Source: Sphaerotilus microaerophilus (GTDB lineage: Bacteria; Pseudomonadota; Gammaproteobacteria; Burkholderiales; Burkholderiaceae_C). From it: a stretch of DNA of 64,000 nucleotides. The position numbers and the translations under genes are program-made. Position 1 is the stretch's first letter. Each line of letters begins with the position of its first letter. Shown here one piece after another: positions 1 to 8,747 of this stretch. The DNA lies in contig NZ_AP025730.1 of assembly GCF_023734135.1 (NCBI RefSeq), positions 5,084,001-5,148,000 on the forward strand. Reading direction: 5' to 3'. The notes below the pieces were generated by a model. That model saw only the letters and a list, made by a program, of their open reading frames with translations. It did no database searches and had not been told where the DNA came from.

Positions 1-114
1 AACAAGGCGGCCGAGAAATTCATCGACGTGCCGGACCAGGAGCTTCAGGAGGATCTGCGGGCCTTCCTGATGAAGGGCGCCAAGGACGGCGACGCGCCCG
101 CCAGCTGCAACTGA
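1..114 (+). CDS. C-terminal end of an unidentified protein (partial)
   Basis: The reading frame is open from the first base and stops with TGA after 37 codons. The fragment is rich in charged residues and ends in APASCN. It is too short for me to assign a family, and the start lies outside the window. It is on the same strand as thyA, whose start is about 130 bases downstream, so the two could share a transcript, but nothing here proves that. Confidence 0.6.
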   Translation, partial: NKAAEKFIDVPDQELQEDLRAFLMKGAKDGDAPASCN

Positions 115-241
115 GGCACAGCGACGGCGCGACGGCGGACCGCTGAACGTGGCTGACCAGGTGCCGGCAGAGGCCGGACCTGGCCTCCTACAATGCGACC
201 CCTCCCGCCCATGGCCGCCTGTGCGGCCGCATCAGCACGTC

Positions 242-1099
242 ATGTCCGAGCCATCCGCCACGCGCCCCGTGCGCTCCCAGTACGAGGACTTCCTGCGCCA
301 TGTCTGGATGCACGGCGTGGCCAAGGGCGACCGCACCGGCACCGGCACGCGCAGCGTGTTCGGCCACCAGATGCGCTTCGACCTGAATGAAGGCTTCCCG
401 CTGGTGACGACCAAGAAGGTCTTCCTCAAGGCCATCATCGTCGAGCTGCTGTGGTTCCTGCAGGGCGGGCGCAACGTGAAGTGGCTGCAGGAGCGCGGCT
501 GCACCATCTGGGACGAATGGGCCCGCGCGGACGGTGACCTCGGCCCGGTCTACGGCGTGCAGTGGCGCAACTGGCCGACGCCGGACGGCGGCCACATCGA
601 CCAGATCAGCGAGGTGGTGAAGCAGCTGCGGACCAACCCCGACTCGCGCCGCATCATCGTCAGCGCCTGGAACGTGGCCGACTTGGACCAGATGGCGCTG
701 ATGCCCTGCCACGCCTTCTTCCAGTTCTACGTCACCCCCGCCACCGCACCTGCCGGACAACCAGGCGGGCGTGGCAGGCTGAGCTGCCAGCTGTATCAGC
801 GCAGCGCGGATATCTTCCTGGGCGTGCCCTTCAACATCGCCAGCTACGCGCTGCTCACCCACATGCTGGCGCAGCAGTGCGACCTGGACCTGGGCGACTT
901 CATCTGGACCGGCGGCGACTGCCACATCTACGACAACCACCACGAGCAGGTGGTGACGCAGCTGGCGCGCGAGCCGCTGCCCTACCCCACGCTGCAGATC
1001 CGGCGCCGGCCGGCGTCGATCTTCAACTACGTCTACGAGGACTTCGAGCTGCTCGACTACCGCCACCACCCCGCCATCAAGGCGCCGGTGGCGGTCTGA
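242..1099 (+). CDS. thyA: Thymidylate synthase
   Basis: The enzyme makes dTMP from dUMP using methylene-tetrahydrofolate in the cytoplasm. The catalytic cysteine is Cys156 in the motif [11 protein letters not shown], followed by the nucleotide-binding stretch [17 protein letters not shown] chose the ATG at 242 because family homology begins just after it with [10 protein letters not shown]; an upstream in-frame ATG at 149 would add a low-complexity leader. The product is 285 residues, against about 264 for the E. coli enzyme. The excess includes a short Ala/Gly/Pro-rich insert between FYVTP and LSCQLYQ. folA lies two genes downstream, so the folate cycle partner is close by. Identification is firm. 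Confidence 0.97.
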   Translation: MSEPSATRPVRSQYEDFLRHVWMHGVAKGDRTGTGTRSVFGHQMRFDLNEGFPLVTTKKVFLKAIIVELLWFLQGGRNVKWLQERGCTIWDEWARADGDLGPVYGVQWRNWPTPDGGHIDQISEVVKQLRTNPDSRRIIVSAWNVADLDQMALMPCHAFFQFYVTPATAPAGQPGGRGRLSCQLYQRSADIFLGVPFNIASYALLTHMLAQQCDLDLGDFIWTGGDCHIYDNHHEQVVTQLAREPLPYPTLQIRRRPASIFNYVYEDFELLDYRHHPAIKAPVAV

Positions 1100-1129
1100 C
1101 CGGCCGATCTGCGGTCACAGGTCGCACCC

Positions 1130-2059
1130 ATGCTGCAACGCCGCCAGCTCGGCATGCTGGTGCTGCTCACGCTGATGTGGGGCACCAACTGGCCGATGAT
1201 GAAGTTCTCGCTGCGCGAGCTCACGCCGCTGTGGTTCCGCGCCCTCACGATGGGCGGTGGCGCCCTCGCGCTGGCGCTGTACTTCTCCTGGCGTGGCCAG
1301 AGCCTGCGCCTGCCGCGCAGCGAGTGGACGCGGGTGCTCTGGCTGGCGCTGCCCAACATCATCGGCTGGCACTTCTTCTCCATCCTGGGGTTGAAGGAGC
1401 TGGCCTCCGGGCGGGCGTCGATCCTCGGCTTCACGATGCCGGTGTGGACGGTGCTGATCGGCGTGCTGCTGGGCATGGAGCGGCTGGGCCCGCGGGTGCT
1501 GCTGTCGCTGGTGGCGGCCATCGCTGCGGTGGGGCTGCTGTCCTTCCATGAACTGAGCCGCCTGGCCGGACGTCCGCTGGGCGTGGCCTGGATGCAGCTG
1601 GCCGCGCTCGGCTGGGCCGCCGGCACGGTGATGATGCGCCGCACCCGCAGCACCCTGCCCACCGAGGTGGTGACGGTGTGGATGCTGGTCTTCGGCGCGC
1701 TGTTCTTCTGGATCGCCGCGCCGCTGGCCGAACCGGTGCCGGACGTGACGCGCTTCTCGCCCGCCATGTGGGGCTCGCTGGTCTGGGGCGTGTTCCTGAA
1801 CTACGGCTACGCCCAGGTGCTCTGGTTCAGCCTGGCACGCAACCTGCCGCCCAGCGCCAGCGCCTTCTCGATCATGGCGGTGCCGCTGGTGGGCATCGCC
1901 ACGGCCACCGCCATCGTCGGCGAGGTGCCGCACCTGAACGACTGGCTGGCCGCCGCCTGCATCATGACCGCCATCGCCAGCGCCCTGATCCGCCGTGCGC
2001 CTCCCGCTCCGGTCCCCGCCCCTGCGCCGGCCCCGGCGCCACAGGACCGCCAGCCATGA
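1130..2059 (+). CDS. EamA/DMT-superfamily permease
   Basis: This 309-residue inner-membrane protein has about ten hydrophobic segments arranged as two EamA-type repeats. The first begins with LTLMWGTNWPMMKFSLRE, typical of drug/metabolite transporter permeases. The C-terminus ends in a Pro/Ala-rich tail (repeated PAPAPA) that is probably cytoplasmic and disordered. The substrate cannot be read from sequence; many relatives export amino acids or metabolites. It sits 30 bases after thyA, and its stop codon overlaps the folA start in an ATGA arrangement, which implies translational coupling with folA. Confidence 0.85.
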   Translation: MLQRRQLGMLVLLTLMWGTNWPMMKFSLRELTPLWFRALTMGGGALALALYFSWRGQSLRLPRSEWTRVLWLALPNIIGWHFFSILGLKELASGRASILGFTMPVWTVLIGVLLGMERLGPRVLLSLVAAIAAVGLLSFHELSRLAGRPLGVAWMQLAALGWAAGTVMMRRTRSTLPTEVVTVWMLVFGALFFWIAAPLAEPVPDVTRFSPAMWGSLVWGVFLNYGYAQVLWFSLARNLPPSASAFSIMAVPLVGIATATAIVGEVPHLNDWLAAACIMTAIASALIRRAPPAPVPAPAPAPAPQDRQP

Positions 2060-2592
2060 CCCGGACCCGGACCCGCCTCATCCTGATCGCCGCCGTCGCG
2101 CGCGGCGGCGCCATCGGCCGCGGCAACGCCCTGCCCTGGCACCTGCCCGAGGACCTGAAGCACTTCCGCACCAGCACCCAGGGCGCGCCGGTGATCATGG
2201 GGCGGCGCACCTGGGAGTCGCTACCGCCGCGCTTTCGGCCCCTGCCAGGGCGCACGAACATCGTCGTCACCCGCGATGCCGCCTGGCAGGCCGAGGGCGC
2301 CCTGCGTGCGGGCAACCTGGAGGACGCGCGCGCCGCGGCGGGTCCGGCGCCACGCGCCTTCGTGATCGGCGGCGGCGAGCTCTACCGTGCCGCGCTGCCG
2401 CTGGCCGACGAGCTGCTGCTGACCGAGCTGGACCTGGACGTGCCCGATGCGGACGTGTTCTTCCCGGACTGGCGCACCGCCGGATTCGAGGAAGTCACAC
2501 GCGAACGGCATCATGCGGCCCCGCCGAATCGCTTCGACTTCGCCTTCGTCACCTACCGACGCAACCCCTCCAACGCCCCGCAAGGAATCTGA
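2056..2592 (+). CDS. folA: Dihydrofolate reductase
   Basis: The protein reduces dihydrofolate to tetrahydrofolate with NADPH, replenishing the cofactor oxidised by ThyA. The 178 residues carry the family landmarks: LIAAVARGGAIGRGNALPW near the N-terminus, the active-site acidic region LPEDLKHFR, the IMGRRTWESLP NADPH-binding segment, and VIGGGELYRAALP. The ATG at 2056 overlaps the TGA of the upstream permease gene by four bases. Length is slightly above the usual 160 or so because of a short C-terminal extension. The grouping with thyA is the common folate-cycle arrangement. Confidence 0.97.
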   Translation: MTRTRTRLILIAAVARGGAIGRGNALPWHLPEDLKHFRTSTQGAPVIMGRRTWESLPPRFRPLPGRTNIVVTRDAAWQAEGALRAGNLEDARAAAGPAPRAFVIGGGELYRAALPLADELLLTELDLDVPDADVFFPDWRTAGFEEVTRERHHAAPPNRFDFAFVTYRRNPSNAPQGI

Positions 2593-2594
2593 GC

Positions 2595-3173
2595 ATGTCC
2601 GGACACGGCTTTCACGTCCACGGCCCCCACGACCACGAACTGGAGCACGCCGCACACCACGCGGACAAGGACCGCTTCGCCGGCACCATCGCGGTGATGA
2701 CCGCGATCCTGGCCACCATCGGCGCGCTGTTCTCCTACATGGGCGGCGCCACCCAGGCCAACGCCGGGCTGTACAAGAACAACGCCGCGATCAAGAAGAC
2801 CGAGGCCTCCAACCAGTGGAACTACTACCAGGCCAAGAGCGGCAAGCAGAACCTGGCCGAGCTGGCACTGGTGCTGGTGACCGAGGACAAGAAGGAGCAG
2901 TACAAGTCCGAGATCGAGCGCTACAAGAAGGAAAAGGGCGAGATCAAGGCCGCCGCCGACAAGCTCGAAGCCGAAGCCAAGGACTGGGACAAGCAGAGTG
3001 ACGACCAGATGCACCTGCACCACCGCTGGGCGCAGGCCACCACCGCGCTGCAGATCTCGATCGCCATGGCCGCCATGGCCCTGCTGACCCGCCGCAAGTG
3101 GCTGGAGTGGGGCATGTTCGGCCTGGCCGGCATCGGCATTGCGCTGGGTGGCGCGGCGCTGATGCACATCTGA
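2595..3173 (+). CDS. DUF4337 membrane protein
   Basis: This 192-residue protein starts two bases after the folA stop. A His-rich N-terminus (GFHVHGPHDHELEHAAHH) precedes one hydrophobic segment around residues 30-50. A Lys/Glu-rich probable coiled coil follows (KKEQYKSEIERYKKEKGE), and two further hydrophobic segments lie near the C-terminus. This layout matches the DUF4337 family, whose function is unknown. The coiled coil flanked by membrane segments suggests a structural or assembly role, but that is only inference. It is probably co-transcribed with folA. Confidence 0.8.
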   Translation: MSGHGFHVHGPHDHELEHAAHHADKDRFAGTIAVMTAILATIGALFSYMGGATQANAGLYKNNAAIKKTEASNQWNYYQAKSGKQNLAELALVLVTEDKKEQYKSEIERYKKEKGEIKAAADKLEAEAKDWDKQSDDQMHLHHRWAQATTALQISIAMAAMALLTRRKWLEWGMFGLAGIGIALGGAALMHI

Positions 3174-3174
3174 G

Positions 3175-3194
3175 CCCCGCTCATACTGGCGGGG
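3175..3194. terminator. Hairpin between convergent genes
   Basis: A perfect 6-bp stem (CCCCGC / GCGGGG) with an 8-base loop lies directly after the DUF4337 stop and before the convergent NnrU-like gene ends. There is no T-run, so it may act as a weak or bidirectional terminator. Confidence 0.4.
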
Positions 3195-3213
3195 AGGGTC
3201 CGAGCCGTCCCGG

Positions 3214-3804
3214 TCAGCGCCCCAGCGGCGCCACGCCGAACAGCCAGGCGTGGGCCCAGAACGCCAACACCGCCCAGGCCAGCGTGCCGATGACCAGGGC
3301 AACCAGGTCCTTGGCGCCGTTGCCCGGCGCGTAGGGGGTGCCGGCAGCCCGGTCGCGCCCACGGGCGCTGCGGAAATCCAGCACCGCCCAGAGCAGGAAG
3401 CTGCCGAACAGCAGCAGGTCCGCCAGCCGCCCGTTGGCCAGCAGGTGCGCCGCGGCCCAGAGCTTGACTCCCAGCAGCATCGGGTGGTGCAGCTTCGCCT
3501 TGATGCGCGTGCCCGGCACGTAGGCCGCCACCAACAGGATGAAGGCCGGCCACACCAGCAGCACGGCGAGGTGGCGGGTCCACAGCGGTGGCAACCAGAG
3601 ATCGACCGGCGCGGTGCGGGCCTGCGCATAGCCCCAGACGATCAGCCCCAGCCCGAGCGCACTGGCCAGCGAGTAGCGCCCCTTCCAGGGGTTCTCGCCG
3701 AGCCGGGCGATCTGCCGCTCCCGCCAGTCAGGCGCAACGATGCGCACGGAATGCGCCCCCAGGAAGATCGCCAAGCCCAGGACCAAGGCCACCATGCCCG
3801 CCAT
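3214..3804 (-). CDS. NnrU-family membrane protein
   Basis: The 196-residue product is strongly hydrophobic with five or six membrane segments. It matches the NnrU family, including a typical N-terminus (LGLAIFLGAHSVRI) and the segment KLHHPMLLGVKLWAAAHLLANG. NnrU was named from nitric-oxide reductase clusters, but its activity is not established, and the family overlaps with methyltransferase-like isoprenylcysteine membrane proteins. An AGAGGTG ribosome site precedes the ATG at 3804. It lies downstream of the hydrogenase large-subunit gene on the same strand with a 74-base gap, so read-through from the hydrogenase operon is possible. Confidence 0.85.
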   Translation of the reverse strand: MAGMVALVLGLAIFLGAHSVRIVAPDWRERQIARLGENPWKGRYSLASALGLGLIVWGYAQARTAPVDLWLPPLWTRHLAVLLVWPAFILLVAAYVPGTRIKAKLHHPMLLGVKLWAAAHLLANGRLADLLLFGSFLLWAVLDFRSARGRDRAAGTPYAPGNGAKDLVALVIGTLAWAVLAFWAHAWLFGVAPLGR

Positions 3805-3878
3805 ACGGTCACCTCTCGTGACAAACCATCGATGGGCGCAGTATCGGGGAAGTCGGCCTGCCCAGCCGGCCGCGGGCC

Positions 3879-5621
3879 TCAGTTCACCCGGATCGAGCTC
3901 AGCTCCTCGCCCGCCGGGTCGGTGACGTGCACCGCGCAGGCGATGCAGGGATCGAAGCTATGGATGGTGCGCTGGATCTCCAGCGGCTGCTTGGGGTCGT
4001 GCAGCTGGTGGCGGTCCATCAGCGCCGCCTCGTAGGCGCCCGGCTGGCCGGTGGCATCGCGCGGGCCGGCGTTCCAGGTGCTGGGCACCACCGCCTGGTA
4101 GTTGGCGATCTTCTGGTCGCGGATGACGATGTAGTGCGCCAGTGCGCCGCGCGGCGCCTCCATGAAGCCCACACCCTTCGCCTCGGCGGGCCAAGTCTTC
4201 GGATCCCACAGCGCGGTGTTGTGCACCGAGGCATCGCCGGCCTTCAGGTTGGCCTGCAGCTGGTCGAGCCAGCTCATCATCTGGTCGGCGAAGATCTTCG
4301 ACTCCAGCGTGCGCGCCGCGGTGCGCCCCAGTGTGGAGAACATCGCCGTCAGCGGCAGGTCCAGCGCCTTGAGCGCCTGGTCGGCCAGCGCCTTGGTCGG
4401 CTCGTGGCCCTTGGCATAGAGCGTCAGCACGCGCGCCAGCGGGCCGACCTCCACCGCCTTGCCGCGCCAGCGCGGCGACTTCAGCCAGGAGTAGCTGCCC
4501 GCCACATCGAGCTGCTCGTAGGGCGGCTTCGGCCCGGTGTAGTGCAGCGTGGTCTCGCCGTCGTAGGGGTGCAGGCCCTTGTCCTTGCCGCCGGCGTAGT
4601 CGTACCAGGAGTGGCTCACGAACTCCTGCACCTGTGCCGGGTCGCGCAGGTCCACCGGCTCGAAGCGGGTCAGGTCGCGGTTGAGGATCACACCGGAGGG
4701 GATGAACATCGACGCCGGGTCGTCCATGCCCTTGGACGGGAAGTCCCCCACCGTCATGAAGTTGCCCAGGCCCTCGCCGCGGGCGAACCAGTCCTTGTAG
4801 AAGCCGGCGATGGCCAGCGTGTCGGGCACGTAGACCTGGTCCACGAAGGTCTGCATCGAGCGGATGATGGCGCGGATGTCCGCCAGCGTGCTCACGTTCA
4901 GCGCGGTGGCCGCGCTGCCCTGGCTGCCCGGGCCCGCGCTGAAGGGGCTGGGCGAGCCGCCGACCAGGAAGTTGGGGTGCGGGTTCTTGCCGCCGAAGAT
5001 GGCGTGCAGCTTCACCACGTCACGCTGCCAGGCCAGCGCCTCCAGGTAGTGCGCCACGGCCATCAGGTTGGCCTCGGGCGGCAGCTGGTAGGCGGGATGG
5101 CCCCAGTAGCCGTTGGCGAAGATGCCCAGCTGGCCGCTCTCGACGAATTGCTTGATGCGCTTTTGCGTATCGGCGAAGTAGCCCGGGCTGGACTTGGGCC
5201 AGCTGGAGATCGACTGCGCCAGAGCCGAGGTGGCCTTGGGGTCCGCCTTGAGCGCCGAGACCACGTCCACCCAGTCCAGCGCATGCAGGTGGTAGAAGTG
5301 CATGACGTGGTCGTGCACATGCTGCGCGGCGATCATCAGGTTGCGGATCAGCTGCGCGTTGGCCGGGATGGACCACTTCAGTGCGTCCTCCACCGAGCGC
5401 ACCGACGCGATGCCGTGCACCAGCGTGCACACGCCGCAGATGCGCTGCGCGAAGGCCCAGGCCTCGCGCGGGTCGCGGCCCTGCAGGATGATCTCGATGC
5501 CGCGCACCATCGTGCCCGAGCTCCAGGCGCCGGTGATGGCGCCCTCGGCGGAGGTCTCGGCCTCGATGCGCAGGTGGCCTTCGATGCGGGTGATGGGGTC
5601 GACGACGACACGTTTATTCAT
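3879..5621 (-). CDS. hupL: [NiFe]-hydrogenase large subunit
   Basis: This 580-residue catalytic subunit oxidises H2 at a NiFe(CN)2CO centre. The N-terminal ligand motif is RICGVCTLVHGIAS and the C-terminal ligand motif is DPCIACAVH. The 15 residues after His565 would be removed by the maturation protease once nickel is inserted, and that protease is encoded at the head of the operon. The ATG at 5621 lies four bases after the isp2 stop. The order small subunit, isp1, isp2, large subunit matches the hyn/Isp type first described in Thiocapsa, where two membrane-associated redox proteins separate the structural genes. The direction of electron flow cannot be proven from sequence; uptake is the likeliest. 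Confidence 0.95.
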   Translation of the reverse strand: MNKRVVVDPITRIEGHLRIEAETSAEGAITGAWSSGTMVRGIEIILQGRDPREAWAFAQRICGVCTLVHGIASVRSVEDALKWSIPANAQLIRNLMIAAQHVHDHVMHFYHLHALDWVDVVSALKADPKATSALAQSISSWPKSSPGYFADTQKRIKQFVESGQLGIFANGYWGHPAYQLPPEANLMAVAHYLEALAWQRDVVKLHAIFGGKNPHPNFLVGGSPSPFSAGPGSQGSAATALNVSTLADIRAIIRSMQTFVDQVYVPDTLAIAGFYKDWFARGEGLGNFMTVGDFPSKGMDDPASMFIPSGVILNRDLTRFEPVDLRDPAQVQEFVSHSWYDYAGGKDKGLHPYDGETTLHYTGPKPPYEQLDVAGSYSWLKSPRWRGKAVEVGPLARVLTLYAKGHEPTKALADQALKALDLPLTAMFSTLGRTAARTLESKIFADQMMSWLDQLQANLKAGDASVHNTALWDPKTWPAEAKGVGFMEAPRGALAHYIVIRDQKIANYQAVVPSTWNAGPRDATGQPGAYEAALMDRHQLHDPKQPLEIQRTIHSFDPCIACAVHVTDPAGEELSSIRVN

Positions 5622-5625
5622 GATT

Positions 5626-6978
5626 TCATTCCACCAGGTTGTCGGCGACCAGTTCCAGCAGGCTCTCGACCTTCTTGTTCCAGTGCGCCTGCTTGGCGCC
5701 CATCTCCAGCGTGATGCGGCACTGGCCGCAGCTGGTGACGAAGCGCTCGGCGCCGGTGGCCTCCACCTGCGCCCGCTTGATCTCGAAGACCTTGTGGCGC
5801 AGCGGTGCGGCGCGCTGGTTGGACACCACCCCGCCGCCGCCGCCACAGCAGTAGCCGAGCAGGCCGTGGTCCTTGAGCTCGCGCAGGTCGAAGCCCAGCG
5901 CCGCGACGACCCGCCGCGCCGCCTCCTCCAGCCCGCCCCGGCGCACGATCTGGCAGGGGTCGTGGAAGGTGGCGGTCGCAGCGATCGACTTGACCTGGAT
6001 CGTGCCGGCGCGGAGCTGCTCGTCCAGGTACTCGGTCATGTGGATCACACGCACCGGCAGCGCCCGGCCGTACCACTTGGCGGCCTCCCAGCGCGCCGCG
6101 CCGTAGGCATGGCCGCACTCGGGTAGCAGCACGGTGTGCGCACCGATCTTCACCGCGGTGTCGATCAGGGCGCGCGTGAGCCGCTCCTGCAGCTCCATGT
6201 CGCCGTTGTTGAAGCCGATGTTGCTGGCGTCGAAGCCGCCCTGGTGCATCGTCCAGCTCTGGCCGGTCTTCTGGCGCACCTGGTTGAGGATCTTCGCCGC
6301 GGCCGCCAGGGCCTTGGTGTGGTCGCCCAGCTCGGCCGGCGCGGCGGTGACCAGCACGTCGGCGCGCTCCAGATCGCAGGGGATCGGCACGCCGTGCTCC
6401 TCGGCCACCTCGGCCAGGATGTCCGGCAGGTCCTCGGCCGGCGTCGCGGGGCTGCCCCACTGGCGGGCGGTGCGGTCCATCAGGGCCAGGCGCTCGGGGA
6501 TCAGCCCGGCCTTGAACATGCCGTGGCGGGCCTCCTTGACCAGCTCGGCGATGTCGATGCCCATCGGGCAGACCATCGTGCAGCGCCCGCACATCGAGCA
6601 GGAGTCGTAGATCAGCTCCTGCCACTGCTGCAGCTCGGCGATGCTGGGTGCCTTCACCAGGCCCAGCGCACGCACCAGCGGCGCGAAGGGCGAGGCCTCG
6701 CGGAAGTAGGCGCGGCGGAAGAGCTCCAGCTTGTAGATCGGCGTGTGCTTGGCCTCGCCCGAGGCGGCGTGGAAGTGGCAGGCCTCGGCGCACAGGCCGC
6801 AGCGCACGCAGCTCTCCATGTGCAGCGCCGCGGTGACGCCGAACTCGCGCACGAAGCTCCGCATCGCGGCATCGACGCGGGCCTGGTCAGACTGGCTGCC
6901 CTGCTGGTCATAGTTCGGCTTGACCGCTGGCTTGGCCGCAACGGGAACGGAAGTGACAGAAGTGACGGGGGCGCTCAT
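5626..6978 (-). CDS. isp2: Isp2, HdrD-like iron-sulfur protein of hydrogenase
   Basis: The 450-residue product resembles the heterodisulfide-reductase HdrC/HdrD fusion seen in Isp-type hydrogenases. Two ferredoxin-type cysteine clusters occur near the N-terminus (SCVRCGLCAEACH and SCSMCGRCTMVCPMG). A CCG-domain pattern lies in the C-terminal half (HDPCQIV, YCCGGGGG, SCGQCR). It probably passes electrons between the hydrogenase and the membrane cytochrome Isp1. The start at 6978 overlaps the isp1 stop by four bases. No signal peptide is visible, so it is expected on the cytoplasmic face. Confidence 0.88.
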   Translation of the reverse strand: MSAPVTSVTSVPVAAKPAVKPNYDQQGSQSDQARVDAAMRSFVREFGVTAALHMESCVRCGLCAEACHFHAASGEAKHTPIYKLELFRRAYFREASPFAPLVRALGLVKAPSIAELQQWQELIYDSCSMCGRCTMVCPMGIDIAELVKEARHGMFKAGLIPERLALMDRTARQWGSPATPAEDLPDILAEVAEEHGVPIPCDLERADVLVTAAPAELGDHTKALAAAAKILNQVRQKTGQSWTMHQGGFDASNIGFNNGDMELQERLTRALIDTAVKIGAHTVLLPECGHAYGAARWEAAKWYGRALPVRVIHMTEYLDEQLRAGTIQVKSIAATATFHDPCQIVRRGGLEEAARRVVAALGFDLRELKDHGLLGYCCGGGGGVVSNQRAAPLRHKVFEIKRAQVEATGAERFVTSCGQCRITLEMGAKQAHWNKKVESLLELVADNLVE

Positions 6979-7652
6979 GCCTTGACTCCCCGGTGGCTGA
7001 AGCGCAGGCCGGTGGCACCGCGCGAGAGGGCAAACAGGAAGGCGTGCATCAGCTTGCCGAACGGGAACCAGATCAGCAGCGCGGCGATGCTCAGCAGGTG
7101 CAGCGCCAGCAGCGTCTCGTAGCGCCCGCCGATCGGGTTGGCCGCCAGCAGGCCGGTCAGCACGGGCAGGAAGGTCACCGCCCAGCTCAGGTAGTCGCCC
7201 GCATGGGACAGCAGCCGCTGCACCGGGTTCGTCATGCGCCGCACCAGCACCGCCAGCAGCGAGGCGAAGGTGATGGCGCCGACGACGGCCACCAGGTTGG
7301 TCGGCAGCGCCGGCCAGGTCAGCCCGAACACCTCCTGGAAGAACAGGATGTGCGGACCGAGGCCAAAGACCACGATGGCCAGACCGAGGTGGAAGACGTA
7401 GCTGTTGATCGTGACGAACAGCGTGGCCGGCATGAACTCGCGGCGCGGCCACATGCGGCGCACGATGGTGCGCGCCGCACCCAGCCAGCCGGGCGGGGCG
7501 CCCTCGCGGGCCGGCGAGAGATCCCGCATTCGCGGCAGCAGCAGCACGCCGACGAGGCGCCAGAGCACACCGAAGACGAACACGATCATTGCGAACTCGA
7601 GTGCGGGTCCGCGGGCGAAATCGAGCAGTTCGAGGGGCGTCCAGTCCATCAT
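6975..7652 (-). CDS. isp1: Isp1, hydrogenase membrane cytochrome b
   Basis: This 225-residue integral membrane protein has about five hydrophobic segments and resembles NarI/DsrM-type b cytochromes. Histidines such as those in SYVFHLGL and LLALHLLSI are candidate heme ligands. It probably anchors the periplasmic hydrogenase dimer and carries electrons across to Isp2 or quinone. The start ATG abuts the small-subunit stop, with a second ATG immediately following (residues MMDW). The end overlaps isp2 by four bases, so translation of the whole block looks coupled. Confidence 0.87.
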   Translation of the reverse strand: MMDWTPLELLDFARGPALEFAMIVFVFGVLWRLVGVLLLPRMRDLSPAREGAPPGWLGAARTIVRRMWPRREFMPATLFVTINSYVFHLGLAIVVFGLGPHILFFQEVFGLTWPALPTNLVAVVGAITFASLLAVLVRRMTNPVQRLLSHAGDYLSWAVTFLPVLTGLLAANPIGGRYETLLALHLLSIAALLIWFPFGKLMHAFLFALSRGATGLRFSHRGVKA

Positions 7653-8747
7653 TCACTCCTGCGTCGGCTCGGTCGATCCGGTCTGGCCGGCACGCTGGCG
7701 GGCAATCACCGCGGCACCGGCCCCCAGCACGGTGCCGCCCGCCGCCGCGATGCCGATCACGCGGCCGCGTTTCTTCGTCGGTGCCGGCAGCGGCTGGTAG
7801 ATGCCGCCACGGTCCCAGAACCTGGGCTCCGAGCAGCCGATGCAGCCGTGGCCGGACTGGATCGGGAAGGAGGTGCCGCCGTTCCACTTCAGCGAGGCGC
7901 AGGCGTTGTAGGTCACCGGGCCCTTGCAGCCCAGCTCGTACAGGCACCAGCCGCGGCGCGCACCCTCGTCGTCGAAGCCCTTGGCGAACTGGCCCCGGTT
8001 GTAGTACGGGCGGCGGTAGCAGCGGTCGTGGATGGTTTCGCCGAAGAAGGCCTTCGGCCGGCCCAGCGCATCCAGCTCCGGCAGCTTGCCGAAGGACAGG
8101 AAGTGCGTCAGCGTGCCGGCCATGGCCTGCGGCATCGGCGGGCAGCCGGGGATGTTCACCACCGGCTTGCCCTTCACCAGCTGCGCGATCGGCACCGCGC
8201 CGGTCGGGTTGGGCCGCGCCTCGGGCAGGCCGCCATAGGCCGCGCAGGTGCCCACCGCGATCACCGCGGCGGCGTGCTCCACCGTCTCGGCCAGCATCGC
8301 GGCGTTCGTCATGCCGGCGATCACCGAGTAGATGCCGCCCTCGCCCAGTGGCACCGAGCCGTCCACCACCACGATGTACTTGCCGGCGTGCGTCTTCATG
8401 GCCGCATGGCGGGCCGCCTCGGCCGCTTCGCCGCTGACCGCCTGCAGCGTGTGGTGGTAGTCCAGCGAGATGAAGTCGAAGATCAGGTCTTCCAGGCTGG
8501 GGCTGAACGAGCGCGTGAGTGACTCGGTGCAGCCGGTGCACTCCTGGAAGGACAGCCAGATCACCGACTGGCGCGTGGCCTTCTCCAACCCCTGCGCCAT
8601 CGCGGCCGCCTCCCTGGGCGACAGGCCCATCAGGCTGGCCGTGCAGGCGGCGTACTGCAGCAGGCTGCGCCGCGTCATGCCGCGCGTGCGCAGGTGCTCG
8701 CCCAGCGTCTGCGCGGGCAGACCCAATCCGATCGATTCAGGCTTCAT
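7653..8747 (-). CDS. hupS: [NiFe]-hydrogenase small subunit, Tat-exported
   Basis: The 364-residue electron-transfer subunit has a twin-arginine signal (TRRSLLQ) at about residues 25-31 and a C-terminal hydrophobic anchor. Cysteines for the iron-sulfur clusters are visible in QECTGCTESLTRS, VGTCAAYGG, NIPGCPPMP and GHGCIGCSEP. The proximal-cluster region has glycine where oxygen-tolerant group 1d enzymes carry extra cysteines (ECTGC rather than ECTCC, and AYGG rather than WGC). A conventional 4Fe-4S proximal cluster is therefore predicted. I chose the ATG at 8747 because a GGAGG site precedes it; it overlaps the protease gene end by 11 bases. Confidence 0.94.
   Translation of the reverse strand: MKPESIGLGLPAQTLGEHLRTRGMTRRSLLQYAACTASLMGLSPREAAAMAQGLEKATRQSVIWLSFQECTGCTESLTRSFSPSLEDLIFDFISLDYHHTLQAVSGEAAEAARHAAMKTHAGKYIVVVDGSVPLGEGGIYSVIAGMTNAAMLAETVEHAAAVIAVGTCAAYGGLPEARPNPTGAVPIAQLVKGKPVVNIPGCPPMPQAMAGTLTHFLSFGKLPELDALGRPKAFFGETIHDRCYRRPYYNRGQFAKGFDDEGARRGWCLYELGCKGPVTYNACASLKWNGGTSFPIQSGHGCIGCSEPRFWDRGGIYQPLPAPTKKRGRVIGIAAAGGTVLGAGAAVIARQRAGQTGSTEPTQE

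Noticed and set aside
3927..5714. 595-codon plus-strand frame opposite the hydrogenase large subunit
   Set aside because: The opposite strand encodes an unmistakable hydrogenase; this frame is compositionally biased and has no homology-like motif.
7653..8747. Oxygen-tolerant (group 1d) hydrogenase small subunit
   Set aside because: The extra cysteines of the 4Fe-3S proximal cluster are glycine here, and the Isp gene order does not fit group 1d.
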